A stretch of 37,407 nt of DNA from Dehalococcoidia bacterium (GTDB lineage: Bacteria > Chloroflexota > Dehalococcoidia > GIF9 > AB-539-J10). This document shows, in pieces, positions 27,449 to 35,950 of this stretch (the first letter of the stretch is position 1; each line of letters begins with the position of its first letter). The position numbers and the translations under genes were made by a program. The stretch spans positions 1 to 37,407 of the forward strand of contig JAUWHP010000038.1 in the NCBI GenBank assembly GCA_030605765.1, in the 5' to 3' direction. Under the pieces are notes generated by a model. It did not search any database and was not told the origin of the DNA. It saw only the letters and a program-made list of their open reading frames with translations.

Positions 27449-29122
27449 TCAGCCAACTACAATACGCTCGGCTCCAGCTTCGGATACAGCTTCTACCTTA
27501 ACCTTCTTAACAGTTCCCAGTAAGGCGAGCACCTCATCAGATGGATTAATATGCGGCGGCTTCAAATGACCCAGGTCAGCCCCCTCAGCTTGTCGCTGGG
27601 CCATATAACTGGAAAAGGCACCTTGGGGAATGAAGGTGACCTGCACAGGTTTTAGACCAAGTACATTCTCCGGGTCACCCCAAGCGGTGTACATATTGTA
27701 GTGATATATCCTGTCTAATTTTATAAACTCGTCATACACGGCCGCTGCCGCGGTTTTCTCACTAACAATGTAGTCATCCTTAAGCTCAACATAGAGACGC
27801 AATGCTGGTTTGTCCCTCATCATCTCTTTACGAGCTACCCAATTCACATAACGAATGCCTGTATTCTCAATTGCCTGCCAGATTACCTTCTCTGTCAAAC
27901 GGCCAAAGCCAGGAATATCAATAAGGTCATCAGCTCGCCTCTCAAATACCATTTGTGGAGTATCAATGTTCAAATTCTCATTTCGCAGTGAAATTATGCG
28001 GACCATATCACCAGGTCTATACCTGGTCATTATGCCACCATGAAGATTGGTGATGATTACCTCATAATTCTCGCCTGCTTTTACTTCGTCCAGCAAGACA
28101 GTTCTGGGCTGGTAGGAACGGTCTAATCGCCATTTGAACCACTCACTTTCAGGAATGAACTCGAAGAAGTTAAGGTAGGGCACAAAGGTCATCCCTTCAT
28201 AATCCCAGGTTTGAATGGCATAAAAGCCACCCTCTGTGCCAGAATACATTTCAAGGAAAGGCCTCCCCCATAATTCCTCTACCTTTTTCCTGAAAATGCT
28301 GCAATCTGTGCCGCTGCCTGCAAGGCCTTTGAGCGGCCACAGGTCTTTGGGCAACATAGGCCGATGAGCCAGTTTGCTCTTCACCAATCCTTTTGTCAGC
28401 CGGATAAACGCCTGGGGATGAGCTAATAAAGGACGAATATCTCTTTTCCCCGACCGCTGTTTGAACTGCTCTCCTACAGCCAGCAAGACAGAAGGAAGAC
28501 TACCCACCATATCAATCCCTCGATACAAACCCTCCGCAAAACCGGCTTTCATTCTTTCCTGAAACGCCATTCCCTCCCCATGAGAAGGCAAGAAATCACA
28601 GCCAATCGCTTGTTGTGTCAAGTCGACGAGAGCACCCGATATGTACTCCGGTGGCCCCATGCTCAATAGCAATTTGAAGTGCTCCTTAACCTTAGAGGTA
28701 TCACCGCGACCGTCACAAGTAGAAAGGAGAACAATAGCCCCTCCAAACCTTTCAGATTCACGAGCGAAATCCTCCGACATGGGCACCCATTTCACATCGT
28801 ACTCACCACCCTTGCCTGAAGTACGTACCCATCTGGCAACCTTGGCCGGCAAGACATCCTCCCTCTTCTGCCTCAACTCCGGAAGATAATCACCATAGGT
28901 AGTTAATGGCACCTGCTCCCGAAATTCCTCCATTGTCTCCGGCATGGCACCGCGCATCACCTTCCGACCTAGTTCACAGCCTTTTAGCAACCCAATCTGC
29001 TCCAAAAGCAACCGCTTCTGGATAACCATGAACTGCTCCAAACTTAAGTCAATGAAACCACAGCACATCTGCCACAGCTCCTCCCTCCTACCCTGCCGCA
29101 ATAAATCAATCGCCCTTGTCAT
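27449..29122 (-). CDS. GH3-family acyl-adenylating enzyme, copy 2
   Basis: Paralog of 25268..26941; VRTSGKGGEYDVKWVP, YSGTEGGFYAIQ, ADDLIDIPGFGRLTEKVIWQAIENTG; ATG 29122 preceded by AGGAGG (ORF track start 29170). Confidence 0.85.
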   Translation of the reverse strand: MTRAIDLLRQGRREELWQMCCGFIDLSLEQFMVIQKRLLLEQIGLLKGCELGRKVMRGAMPETMEEFREQVPLTTYGDYLPELRQKREDVLPAKVARWVRTSGKGGEYDVKWVPMSEDFARESERFGGAIVLLSTCDGRGDTSKVKEHFKLLLSMGPPEYISGALVDLTQQAIGCDFLPSHGEGMAFQERMKAGFAEGLYRGIDMVGSLPSVLLAVGEQFKQRSGKRDIRPLLAHPQAFIRLTKGLVKSKLAHRPMLPKDLWPLKGLAGSGTDCSIFRKKVEELWGRPFLEMYSGTEGGFYAIQTWDYEGMTFVPYLNFFEFIPESEWFKWRLDRSYQPRTVLLDEVKAGENYEVIITNLHGGIMTRYRPGDMVRIISLRNENLNIDTPQMVFERRADDLIDIPGFGRLTEKVIWQAIENTGIRYVNWVARKEMMRDKPALRLYVELKDDYIVSEKTAAAAVYDEFIKLDRIYHYNMYTAWGDPENVLGLKPVQVTFIPQGAFSSYMAQRQAEGADLGHLKPPHINPSDEVLALLGTVKKVKVEAVSEAGAERIVVG

Positions 29123-29201
29123 AGCTACACCTCCTGTTCTTTTCCTCTTATTCGGAACCGCACTCAACAACTCTCACTTCACCTCGCCTCCTCAGAATAT
29201 C

Positions 29202-29358
29202 AAGGAAAATTTATTAACTACAAAACTATGACAGACCTTAGTCGGATTTGGGAAGTGATTATGTTCTAGAAGATAGTTCTATTTGAAGCTGTGATGTGAA
29301 AAGTCTAACTGAAAAGAAAATATGAGTAACTAGTGACCTTGCTAAGAAGTTTTGCCTT
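29202..29358. mobile_element. 157 bp AT-rich segment with imperfect terminal inverted repeats (MITE-like candidate)
   Basis: Present between RHH-like copy 2 and GH3 copy 2, absent from the colinear copy 1 junction (27020/27021). Ends AAGGAAAATTTATTA and (revcomp) AAGGCAAAACTTCTTA pair with one gap and two mismatches. Confidence 0.45.
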
Positions 29359-29662
29359 TTTGGGAGGCGCCCAGCGCCTGCAGCTTTTCGCTTAACTGTT
29401 CAAACTCGTCATCCCTGGGCTGCTTGCCCAGCTCAAGCCCATAACTGATAAAAAATTCCAGGAACTTACGCAGTAACTCCTTCGTCCCTTCCTCAAACTG
29501 TTCGAAGTCTTCCCTGCTTACCCCATCACGCCTCTTGCTTTCTTCCCTCAATTGGTTATCCATAAGGAAGTTAATGAAATCGGAACGACCCATGTCACCA
29601 CGGTTGTCATCTACCCTGTTCACCACTTCTGCCTCCACTATTAACATTCTTTTTTCAGACAT
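29342..29662 (-). CDS. Small ribbon-helix-helix-like protein, copy 2
   Basis: 106 aa, near-identical to 26998..27324 except the C-terminus (GASQKGKTS vs GAPQRYSEEVR); AAGGAG upstream of ATG. Confidence 0.6.
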   Translation of the reverse strand: MSEKRMLIVEAEVVNRVDDNRGDMGRSDFINFLMDNQLREESKRRDGVSREDFEQFEEGTKELLRKFLEFFISYGLELGKQPRDDEFEQLSEKLQALGASQKGKTS

Positions 29663-29774
29663 ATGCCGCTCCTTTCATATTGCAATGCTTCTCACATTTG
29701 TTATGTTAACTAGGAGATAATCCCTACGCCCGTTTCCCCCTCACCCCTGGTAAAACCCCACACATTGCTCAGTT

Positions 29775-30083
29775 CTAGGCTCCGTTACCATCCCTGAACT
29801 CAAGCACTTCCATTACACTATCTATGTTCTTAAGTAGCCCCAGCCCCTTCTCTGTCACATGATAGGTAACTACGGGGTTACCCACCTCTATTTTACTAAT
29901 AAACCCATGGCTCAACAGAAAACCCAGATATTTCTGTATCTGGGTATAGCTCATGTTAGCACTGTACATAATCTCCGTCTTGCCAGCGCCATTTTCCCCT
30001 ACCTTGAGCATGTCAGCTATTATCTCAACATTAGACCGTCTACGATTCATTGTACCCAATCCACTATCCGTTACTATAGTCAC
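29775..30083 (-). CDS. Winged-helix transcriptional regulator (archaeal-type, COG3432-like)
   Basis: MNRRRSNVEIIADMLKVGENGAGKTEIMYSANMSYTQIQKYLGFLLSHGFISKIEVGNPVVTYHVTEKGLGLLKN; start may be the internal Met of MNRRRSN. Confidence 0.85.
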   Translation of the reverse strand: MTIVTDSGLGTMNRRRSNVEIIADMLKVGENGAGKTEIMYSANMSYTQIQKYLGFLLSHGFISKIEVGNPVVTYHVTEKGLGLLKNIDSVMEVLEFRDGNGA

Positions 30084-30176
30084 ATCACCATTCTACCACA
30101 AGGGTGGCACAGGTTGTCAACACACGCACGCACGCATAACATGACAAAATTTGTTTATTTTGCTGCCCTTTTTCCT

Positions 30177-33100
30177 CTACCGGCTGACGAGGCAAAACAC
30201 GATGATGACAATATCCAATAATGCCAGTATGCCAATGATAAGCCATATCCAGAATGGTGTTGGCGGCGTGACGACTGTCGTAGCCAGTGTGGTTGGCTCT
30301 GACACCACGGTAAAGGTGCTTACAGGACTGGGCTCACTAGGAACAGGCTCAACAGCTTTCACCTGCCAGAAATAGGTTGTCTCCCAGTCAAGCTTGCCAC
30401 TGTATATATAAGCCGATACAGGCACTTCCTCTTTGACTACCACCTGAGCCAAATCAACATCTTTGGCTAAAATAAATTCATACTTTGTAGTATGGGGGAA
30501 GCCTATCCAGGAAAAGCCCGGCGACCTGGATACATCCCTGCTGCCACTTTGTGGTGCTTTCAATACAGGTGCAATGTGCATCCCCTCTATCGATGAGCAG
30601 GTTTTCACAGTAAAATGCATTGGTGGCGACCAGCGACTATGAATGCTCTCGCCCTCAGTAGTGCCACAGCCTCTCACTTTCCAGTAGTAAGCCTCACCAC
30701 AAACAAAACGGAATAGAATTTCGTGTGAACACCAGGCGGGGTTGCTAAGGTTAGAGGGACCTACATTCTCCACTTTGGCCACCACATATTTAAACTCTTC
30801 ATCCAGGGCTATCCATAAGTCATATTTCTCAGTCAAAGACAACTGCCGCCAGTGAAAGGAAAATATTCTAGCCTGACAATCACAGGGGTCACAGTGTAGC
30901 AATTCCCCTATGGCCGGTGAAGTTGGCCAGGGCGATTGCAGAGCGAAGCTATCAGAATAGACCCACAGGCATCCCTCGTCCTGCGAAAAATCATAGCTTC
31001 GGCCATCGATGGCCCATAAATCTATAGCTTCATTACTCACTGCCCTTAACGTGCCATCTCTGAAGATAACTCCATTGGCTAGTCCAAAAGTAAGTCTATC
31101 CCAATCACTCTCACTAACAGTTTCCAGGTGCGGGATGAGCGTGCGAGCAACACCTGGCCCATAAATTCCGTAGAGAGCGCCTCCTCTTTGAGCCAGGCCA
31201 TGAAATCCCGAATCGGGGGGATTCAACTTCTGCCACGATGTGCTGCCTTCGATGGTCCATCTGTAAATTTTGCCTTCGCTGCTGGCGGCATAGATAAATC
31301 GGTTGCTATCGAAATCTTCATCGGGTATCACCCATATTTCTCCCGGCTTCGATTCAGGCACCGCTAGTGTCTGCTCAAAAGTAACTCCACCATCAACGGA
31401 ATAAGCAACCTTGCCCTCATCGCCCCCATCTCCAACAAAGACAAATTCTTCACCATTTATAGCCATGGTATGGCCGGAGAGAAGCCCGGTATCCATATCC
31501 ATATCCGTGTCCCATTCCCACGTGTCTGCGTACTCTTCTTCCTCCCAGACACCTTTATTGAGTAGATTATCATCCAGAACATAGAGCACTTGACCACTTA
31601 CCACAGCTAAATCAGTGATGTGAGGACATCCCCAGACCTGCTTCCACGTCTCTCCACCATTCAGCGAACAGCAGGCATAATCGCTGTCCAGGGCAGCAAA
31701 GAAAATAGCCTCCTCTGAACTACCCTCGGGGGTAGGTCTTAAAACTATGTCATTGGTTTTGCCATCAAAGCATAATACTCTTTGCCAGGTTTCCCCCAGT
31801 GCTTCTAACGTTTCACTCTCGCTTCGCCATATACTGTCAAACCCACTGCTTGCTGAAGCTAGATAAAGGGTTGTGTAATCAGCAGACAGGGCATAATCGC
31901 AAAGATGCTCCATATTAGTATCTATGAGAGATAGCTGGTTCCAGGTATCACCATCATCTTCGCTTCGGGAAAAAGCGCTTTCATCAAAGCTAGCGCCGAA
32001 CCAGGGGTGGCTGCTGGATACGTCCATATCTTTCCACTCACTAGCATCTGTTACATGATTAGTGCTTGTCCCACAATAAGCCATCTCACCATCATTGCTC
32101 CAGACCACTTGAGCATTGGCACGACCGGAAACAGCGCCACCGGTAGGTGGCTCGCTCGGCTCTTCCCAATCGGGGCGAGCATCTTCAGGATTGAAACAGA
32201 TGTGAATTAAGGCGTTAGCTGAGTTTGTTTCAGCCAGCACCTCCCCAACCAGGAGCGTGCCTCCGCTACAAGTGCCGTAATAGGCAATGGAAGCTATAGA
32301 AACCTTGCTGCCACGGTTGACATCCAGCCTGAAGACATCAGTATCCTCGATGCGGTAAACATCATCAGCGGTTGTGCTTGAGCCATACGCAGCATAAACA
32401 ACGCGACTGTCAGGTTCATCCCCTGAATAATCAGAAGGCAAGGCTAAATCAGAAAAGATGATTTCGCTTTCTCCCGGTGAATCTCCACTGGATTCGCTGA
32501 TCTCCACTTTAGGTGGATCGGTTTCTTCCCAATCTGTGCTATTCTCGTCGCTATTTCTGATACCAGTGCAGAGATAGGTTTTCTCAGCATCGCTGGCGAT
32601 AACCAGTATCGTTTTGTCGCTGTCATAATCAGGCGAGAAACGAACTGAGGTCACATCCATACCCAGCCCTTGCGCTTCCCAGGTAGCGAGAAACCCCGAT
32701 TCTATCACCCAGACATCACCACCGCTAAAGCTATCTGGATTCCGCGTGCCGATGGCAAAGTCTCTATCGCCACCATATTCTGGAGAAATAGCAATGTCAG
32801 AAATAAGCAGGCTTGCACTCCAGTCCGCGGCGCTCGAAAGATGAGTATCTATCCAGCTATCCCCGCCATCCTCAGAAACGTAAACCTCTTGCCTGCCGTC
32901 GGTAACCACAGCTATTAGTTCTGGGTCACCTGGCGCTATAGTTATATCCCAGGCAGGCAAATTAGCACCTTCACCTTCAAGCGCTTCGGTTAAATCATCC
33001 TCCCAGGTAATCCCCTCATCAATTGATTTATAGATGATTCCATCGGGAATATCCAACGCATAGAAGGCCTCGCCTTCAGAGCCAATGACAAAAGCATTTA

Positions 33101-33275
33101 TTTCGCTGGGATTAACTACAACGTTGCCCTCTTTGCTCGGGCTCTCTACGACAGACCACTCCATCTCATCAGGGCTGGCCAAGGCCAACTCAGTTCCGGC
33201 AAAAGCAAGCAAGCCAGAAAATAACAACAGGACAACCAGCCCTGAACACTGCACCAGGAACTTTCTCCTAACCAT
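30177..33275 (-). CDS. Large secreted, C-terminally membrane-anchored BNR/sialidase-like repeat protein
   Basis: 1032 aa; N-terminal signal peptide, repeated GDSW/GDTW/GETW/GVTF Asp-box-like motifs, FnIII-like C-terminal segments, terminal TM FWIWLIIGILALLDIVIIVFCLVSR. Confidence 0.8.
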   Translation of the reverse strand: MVRRKFLVQCSGLVVLLLFSGLLAFAGTELALASPDEMEWSVVESPSKEGNVVVNPSEINAFVIGSEGEAFYALDIPDGIIYKSIDEGITWEDDLTEALEGEGANLPAWDITIAPGDPELIAVVTDGRQEVYVSEDGGDSWIDTHLSSAADWSASLLISDIAISPEYGGDRDFAIGTRNPDSFSGGDVWVIESGFLATWEAQGLGMDVTSVRFSPDYDSDKTILVIASDAEKTYLCTGIRNSDENSTDWEETDPPKVEISESSGDSPGESEIIFSDLALPSDYSGDEPDSRVVYAAYGSSTTADDVYRIEDTDVFRLDVNRGSKVSIASIAYYGTCSGGTLLVGEVLAETNSANALIHICFNPEDARPDWEEPSEPPTGGAVSGRANAQVVWSNDGEMAYCGTSTNHVTDASEWKDMDVSSSHPWFGASFDESAFSRSEDDGDTWNQLSLIDTNMEHLCDYALSADYTTLYLASASSGFDSIWRSESETLEALGETWQRVLCFDGKTNDIVLRPTPEGSSEEAIFFAALDSDYACCSLNGGETWKQVWGCPHITDLAVVSGQVLYVLDDNLLNKGVWEEEEYADTWEWDTDMDMDTGLLSGHTMAINGEEFVFVGDGGDEGKVAYSVDGGVTFEQTLAVPESKPGEIWVIPDEDFDSNRFIYAASSEGKIYRWTIEGSTSWQKLNPPDSGFHGLAQRGGALYGIYGPGVARTLIPHLETVSESDWDRLTFGLANGVIFRDGTLRAVSNEAIDLWAIDGRSYDFSQDEGCLWVYSDSFALQSPWPTSPAIGELLHCDPCDCQARIFSFHWRQLSLTEKYDLWIALDEEFKYVVAKVENVGPSNLSNPAWCSHEILFRFVCGEAYYWKVRGCGTTEGESIHSRWSPPMHFTVKTCSSIEGMHIAPVLKAPQSGSRDVSRSPGFSWIGFPHTTKYEFILAKDVDLAQVVVKEEVPVSAYIYSGKLDWETTYFWQVKAVEPVPSEPSPVSTFTVVSEPTTLATTVVTPPTPFWIWLIIGILALLDIVIIVFCLVSR

Positions 33276-33294
33276 TAAGGTTATTGTTAGCTAT
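33258..33294. repeat. Direct repeat copy A: start codon and 5' region of the surface-protein gene
   Basis: GAACTTTCTCCTAACCATTAAGGTTATTGTTAGCTAT; matches 33414-33450 with 2 mismatches; weaker similarity continues outward. Confidence 0.85.
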
Positions 33295-33362
33295 TGTTCA
33301 GCGCCTTGTCAATAGCAGAACTGAATATTCTCTTATCATCCTGAATGAAAGTGCGTGAGGTA

Positions 33363-33385
33363 GGGTCGGGGCTCGTCCCCGACCC
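33363..33385. repeat. REP-like palindrome
   Basis: GGGTCGGGG-CTCGT-CCCCGACCC 9 bp stem, followed by a smaller GGCGG...CCGCC hairpin at 33390-33408. Confidence 0.65.
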
Positions 33386-33413
33386 CTAAGGCGGCGATAA
33401 ACCCCGCCACTAC

Positions 33414-33450
33414 GAACTTTCTCCTGGCCATTAAGGTTATTGTTAGCTAT
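33414..33450. repeat. Direct repeat copy B, 156 bp from copy A
   Basis: GAACTTTCTCCTGGCCATTAAGGTTATTGTTAGCTAT; includes a second ATG (33431, minus strand). Confidence 0.85.
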
Positions 33451-33487
33451 CATTCGCCGGCTCGTTAATAGAAGGACTAAAGTGCAA

Positions 33488-33515
33488 TTGACAATATGGC
33501 GGATTATGTTAATAT
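33488..33515 (+). promoter_or_regulatory. Predicted promoter of the pilus gene cluster
   Basis: TTGACA (33488-33493), 16 bp spacer, TAATAT (33510-33515). Confidence 0.45.
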
Positions 33516-33557
33516 TAATCTTAGCTACATTTAGCTATGTAAGATAGTCGAATTGCA

Positions 33558-35882
33558 ATGCAACAGGTAGAACAGAGGCAGGTTGAGCAGCTCAAAAGCC
33601 AATTTATCCAGCGGCTTGAAAGCCAGGGCTATGAAGTCGAACAGGATGTTTCTCTGACAGGCAAATCTGGCGCCCAGCATGCCTTCCATATTCTGGCCCG
33701 TGAAAACAGTGGCTTCATCGCTCATACTATCGCTATAGACATTGCTCCAGGTGAAAATGAGCAAGAAATAGGTCTGGGCAAAATCTTCACCTTCAACGAC
33801 AAATGCTATGACTGTGGCATCCAGGATACAATCCTCATTGGCCTTCCCGGAGTTGATTCTGTGGCCAGCCGCTTCGCCCGGGGACAACGAATAAGAGTTT
33901 TCAATAGCGAAACGTTGAAGGCATTCCTGGCCATGCCCCTCCCGGCCAGACAGATTAAGAAAAACATTCCCTTCAACCCCAAGACAAGAAGCGAAACAAT
34001 AGAAATTCTGCGCCAATCCGGCTATACGATTGAGGAGAACACCAGGATCAGGGGAAAATCGGGGGCAGAATATAGCTTTGACATCCTGGCCTCCCTGGAT
34101 AATGGTTTTGTAACTCATAAGCTAGGTATAGATGACATGACCAGCAGCGAAGTAAGCCTAAACGAGATATCACTGTTTGACACGAAATCTTATGATTGCG
34201 AAATTCAGAAAAAGGCTCTTTTGATTTCTGCCAAACTTGCCCCTGAGATTAAGCAGTTTGCCAAACAACAAAGAATAAACGTCATTGAGCTCAATAACCA
34301 AGCCCAGAAACTGGCTGCAAAAGAGGAGAACCCACCCAGCCTGCAAGATACCATCGAGGAATTGCTCACTTCAGCACCACAGGTGAAACCCAGAGAGAGG
34401 TTGCTCAAACACATAACCCAACCGGAGGTCTTACAGCTAATTCCCGAAACCATGGCCAGGAGATTCAATGTTATGCCCCTGGCTATTGTGGACAATGCCT
34501 TGCAAATAGCTATGGCAAATCCATCTGACATCTTCGCTCTGGAAGCCCTGGCATTGCAGAGCAAGATGAGAATGTATCCTATAACTGCCGGTGAAAAGGA
34601 AATCAGGGAAGCTATCGACTTCAGCTACAAAGGCTTTGGACAAATCGAGGAACAAATATCCCGCATCTCTGTAGATGGTGCGGCACTTGATGAACAAAGC
34701 TTAATCGAGGCTGCCGAGGATACCCCCGTGGCTAGCGCCTTACGCCTCATAGTTGATGAGGCAGTTAAGGCCAGAACCTCTGACATCCATATTGAGCCTG
34801 AAGAAGATAGATTAAAAATCCGTTATCGCATTGATAGTGCTCTCCAGGATATTATGTCCCTCCCCCTGAAAATACACCTCCCTCTCACCTCAAGAATAAA
34901 AATAATGGCTGATATGAATATCGCTGACCACCTCCGCCCCCAGGATGGGCAGTTTTCCACTGTGGCTAAAGGCAGATCCATAGATGTCCGCGTGGCTACA
35001 TCACCCACAGTTCACGGTGAGATGACAGTCTTGCGCCTGCTGGATAAGTCTCTGGGCATTATAGATTTACCTCAGTTAGGCTTCTCTCCCGAAGCCCTGG
35101 CTAAATATGAGAATATGCTCAAGGTTCCCTTCGGCATGATTTTAATTAGCGGTCCTACCGGTGCAGGCAAGACCACCACTCTCTATGCTTCAGTGAATAA
35201 GTTGGATAAGGTATCACGAAACATAGTTACCATTGAAGACCCTGTGGAATATCGCTTCCCAGGTATTAACCAAATTCAGATCAACCCCAGGGCAGGAGTT
35301 ACCTTCGCCAGCGGATTACGCTCCATACTGCGCCTGGATCCCGATATCATACTGGTGGGGGAAATTCGCGATGCTGAGACAGCCAGGATAGCTGTCCAGT
35401 CCGCCCTGACAGGACACCTGGTCTTCTCCTCCATCCACGCCAACGATGCTATCGGCGTCATCCTCCGCCTGCTTGATTTGGGTATAGAACCTTTCCTGGT
35501 ATCATCTGCAGTTATCGGCGTAGTGGCTCAGCGCATGGTACGCCATATTTGCCCCGACTGCTGCACTTATCAAGAAGCCCCGTTAATGGAGCAATTAGCC
35601 TATACCAAGGAAACAGGGGAAAAACGAACCGAGTTTCTCCATGGCACCGGCTGCGAGTTATGCTCCCATACCGGATACAGGGGAAGAACAGGGCTATTCG
35701 AAATTCTGCCCATAAGCGATAAGATAAAGATGCAAATACTAAAAGGCGCCAGCACCGCTGAGATTCGACAACAAGCAATCAAGGAGGGAATGGTGCTCCT
35801 GATTAAGGACGGCATGCTCAAAGTAAAAGCAGGCATCACCACCCCTTCTGAAGTGCTGCGCAGAGCTTACATAATAGAGTAG
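33558..35882 (+). CDS. Type IV pilus / type II secretion ATPase PilB/GspE with two N-terminal Mrr-like domains
   Basis: 774 aa; MshEN-like domain, GPTGAGKTTTLYAS Walker A, ILVGEIRDAETA Walker B, CPDC...CELC zinc motif; tandem GKSGA..(F)DILA domains at N-terminus. Confidence 0.95.
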   Translation: MQQVEQRQVEQLKSQFIQRLESQGYEVEQDVSLTGKSGAQHAFHILARENSGFIAHTIAIDIAPGENEQEIGLGKIFTFNDKCYDCGIQDTILIGLPGVDSVASRFARGQRIRVFNSETLKAFLAMPLPARQIKKNIPFNPKTRSETIEILRQSGYTIEENTRIRGKSGAEYSFDILASLDNGFVTHKLGIDDMTSSEVSLNEISLFDTKSYDCEIQKKALLISAKLAPEIKQFAKQQRINVIELNNQAQKLAAKEENPPSLQDTIEELLTSAPQVKPRERLLKHITQPEVLQLIPETMARRFNVMPLAIVDNALQIAMANPSDIFALEALALQSKMRMYPITAGEKEIREAIDFSYKGFGQIEEQISRISVDGAALDEQSLIEAAEDTPVASALRLIVDEAVKARTSDIHIEPEEDRLKIRYRIDSALQDIMSLPLKIHLPLTSRIKIMADMNIADHLRPQDGQFSTVAKGRSIDVRVATSPTVHGEMTVLRLLDKSLGIIDLPQLGFSPEALAKYENMLKVPFGMILISGPTGAGKTTTLYASVNKLDKVSRNIVTIEDPVEYRFPGINQIQINPRAGVTFASGLRSILRLDPDIILVGEIRDAETARIAVQSALTGHLVFSSIHANDAIGVILRLLDLGIEPFLVSSAVIGVVAQRMVRHICPDCCTYQEAPLMEQLAYTKETGEKRTEFLHGTGCELCSHTGYRGRTGLFEILPISDKIKMQILKGASTAEIRQQAIKEGMVLLIKDGMLKVKAGITTPSEVLRRAYIIE

Positions 35883-35950
35883 AATGACAACTGGGAGGCT
35901 TTGGCCTGGCACTACGAGGTTGACATAATTAAGAGGAGTAAGAGATTGCT

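Noticed and set aside
30118-30136. CACACGCACGCACGC short tandem repeat
   Set aside because: Too short and simple to support a CRISPR array or functional repeat.
33531-34118. 195 aa minus-strand ORF
   Set aside because: Lies antisense to the PilB ORF, whose internal repeats and motifs are clearly real.
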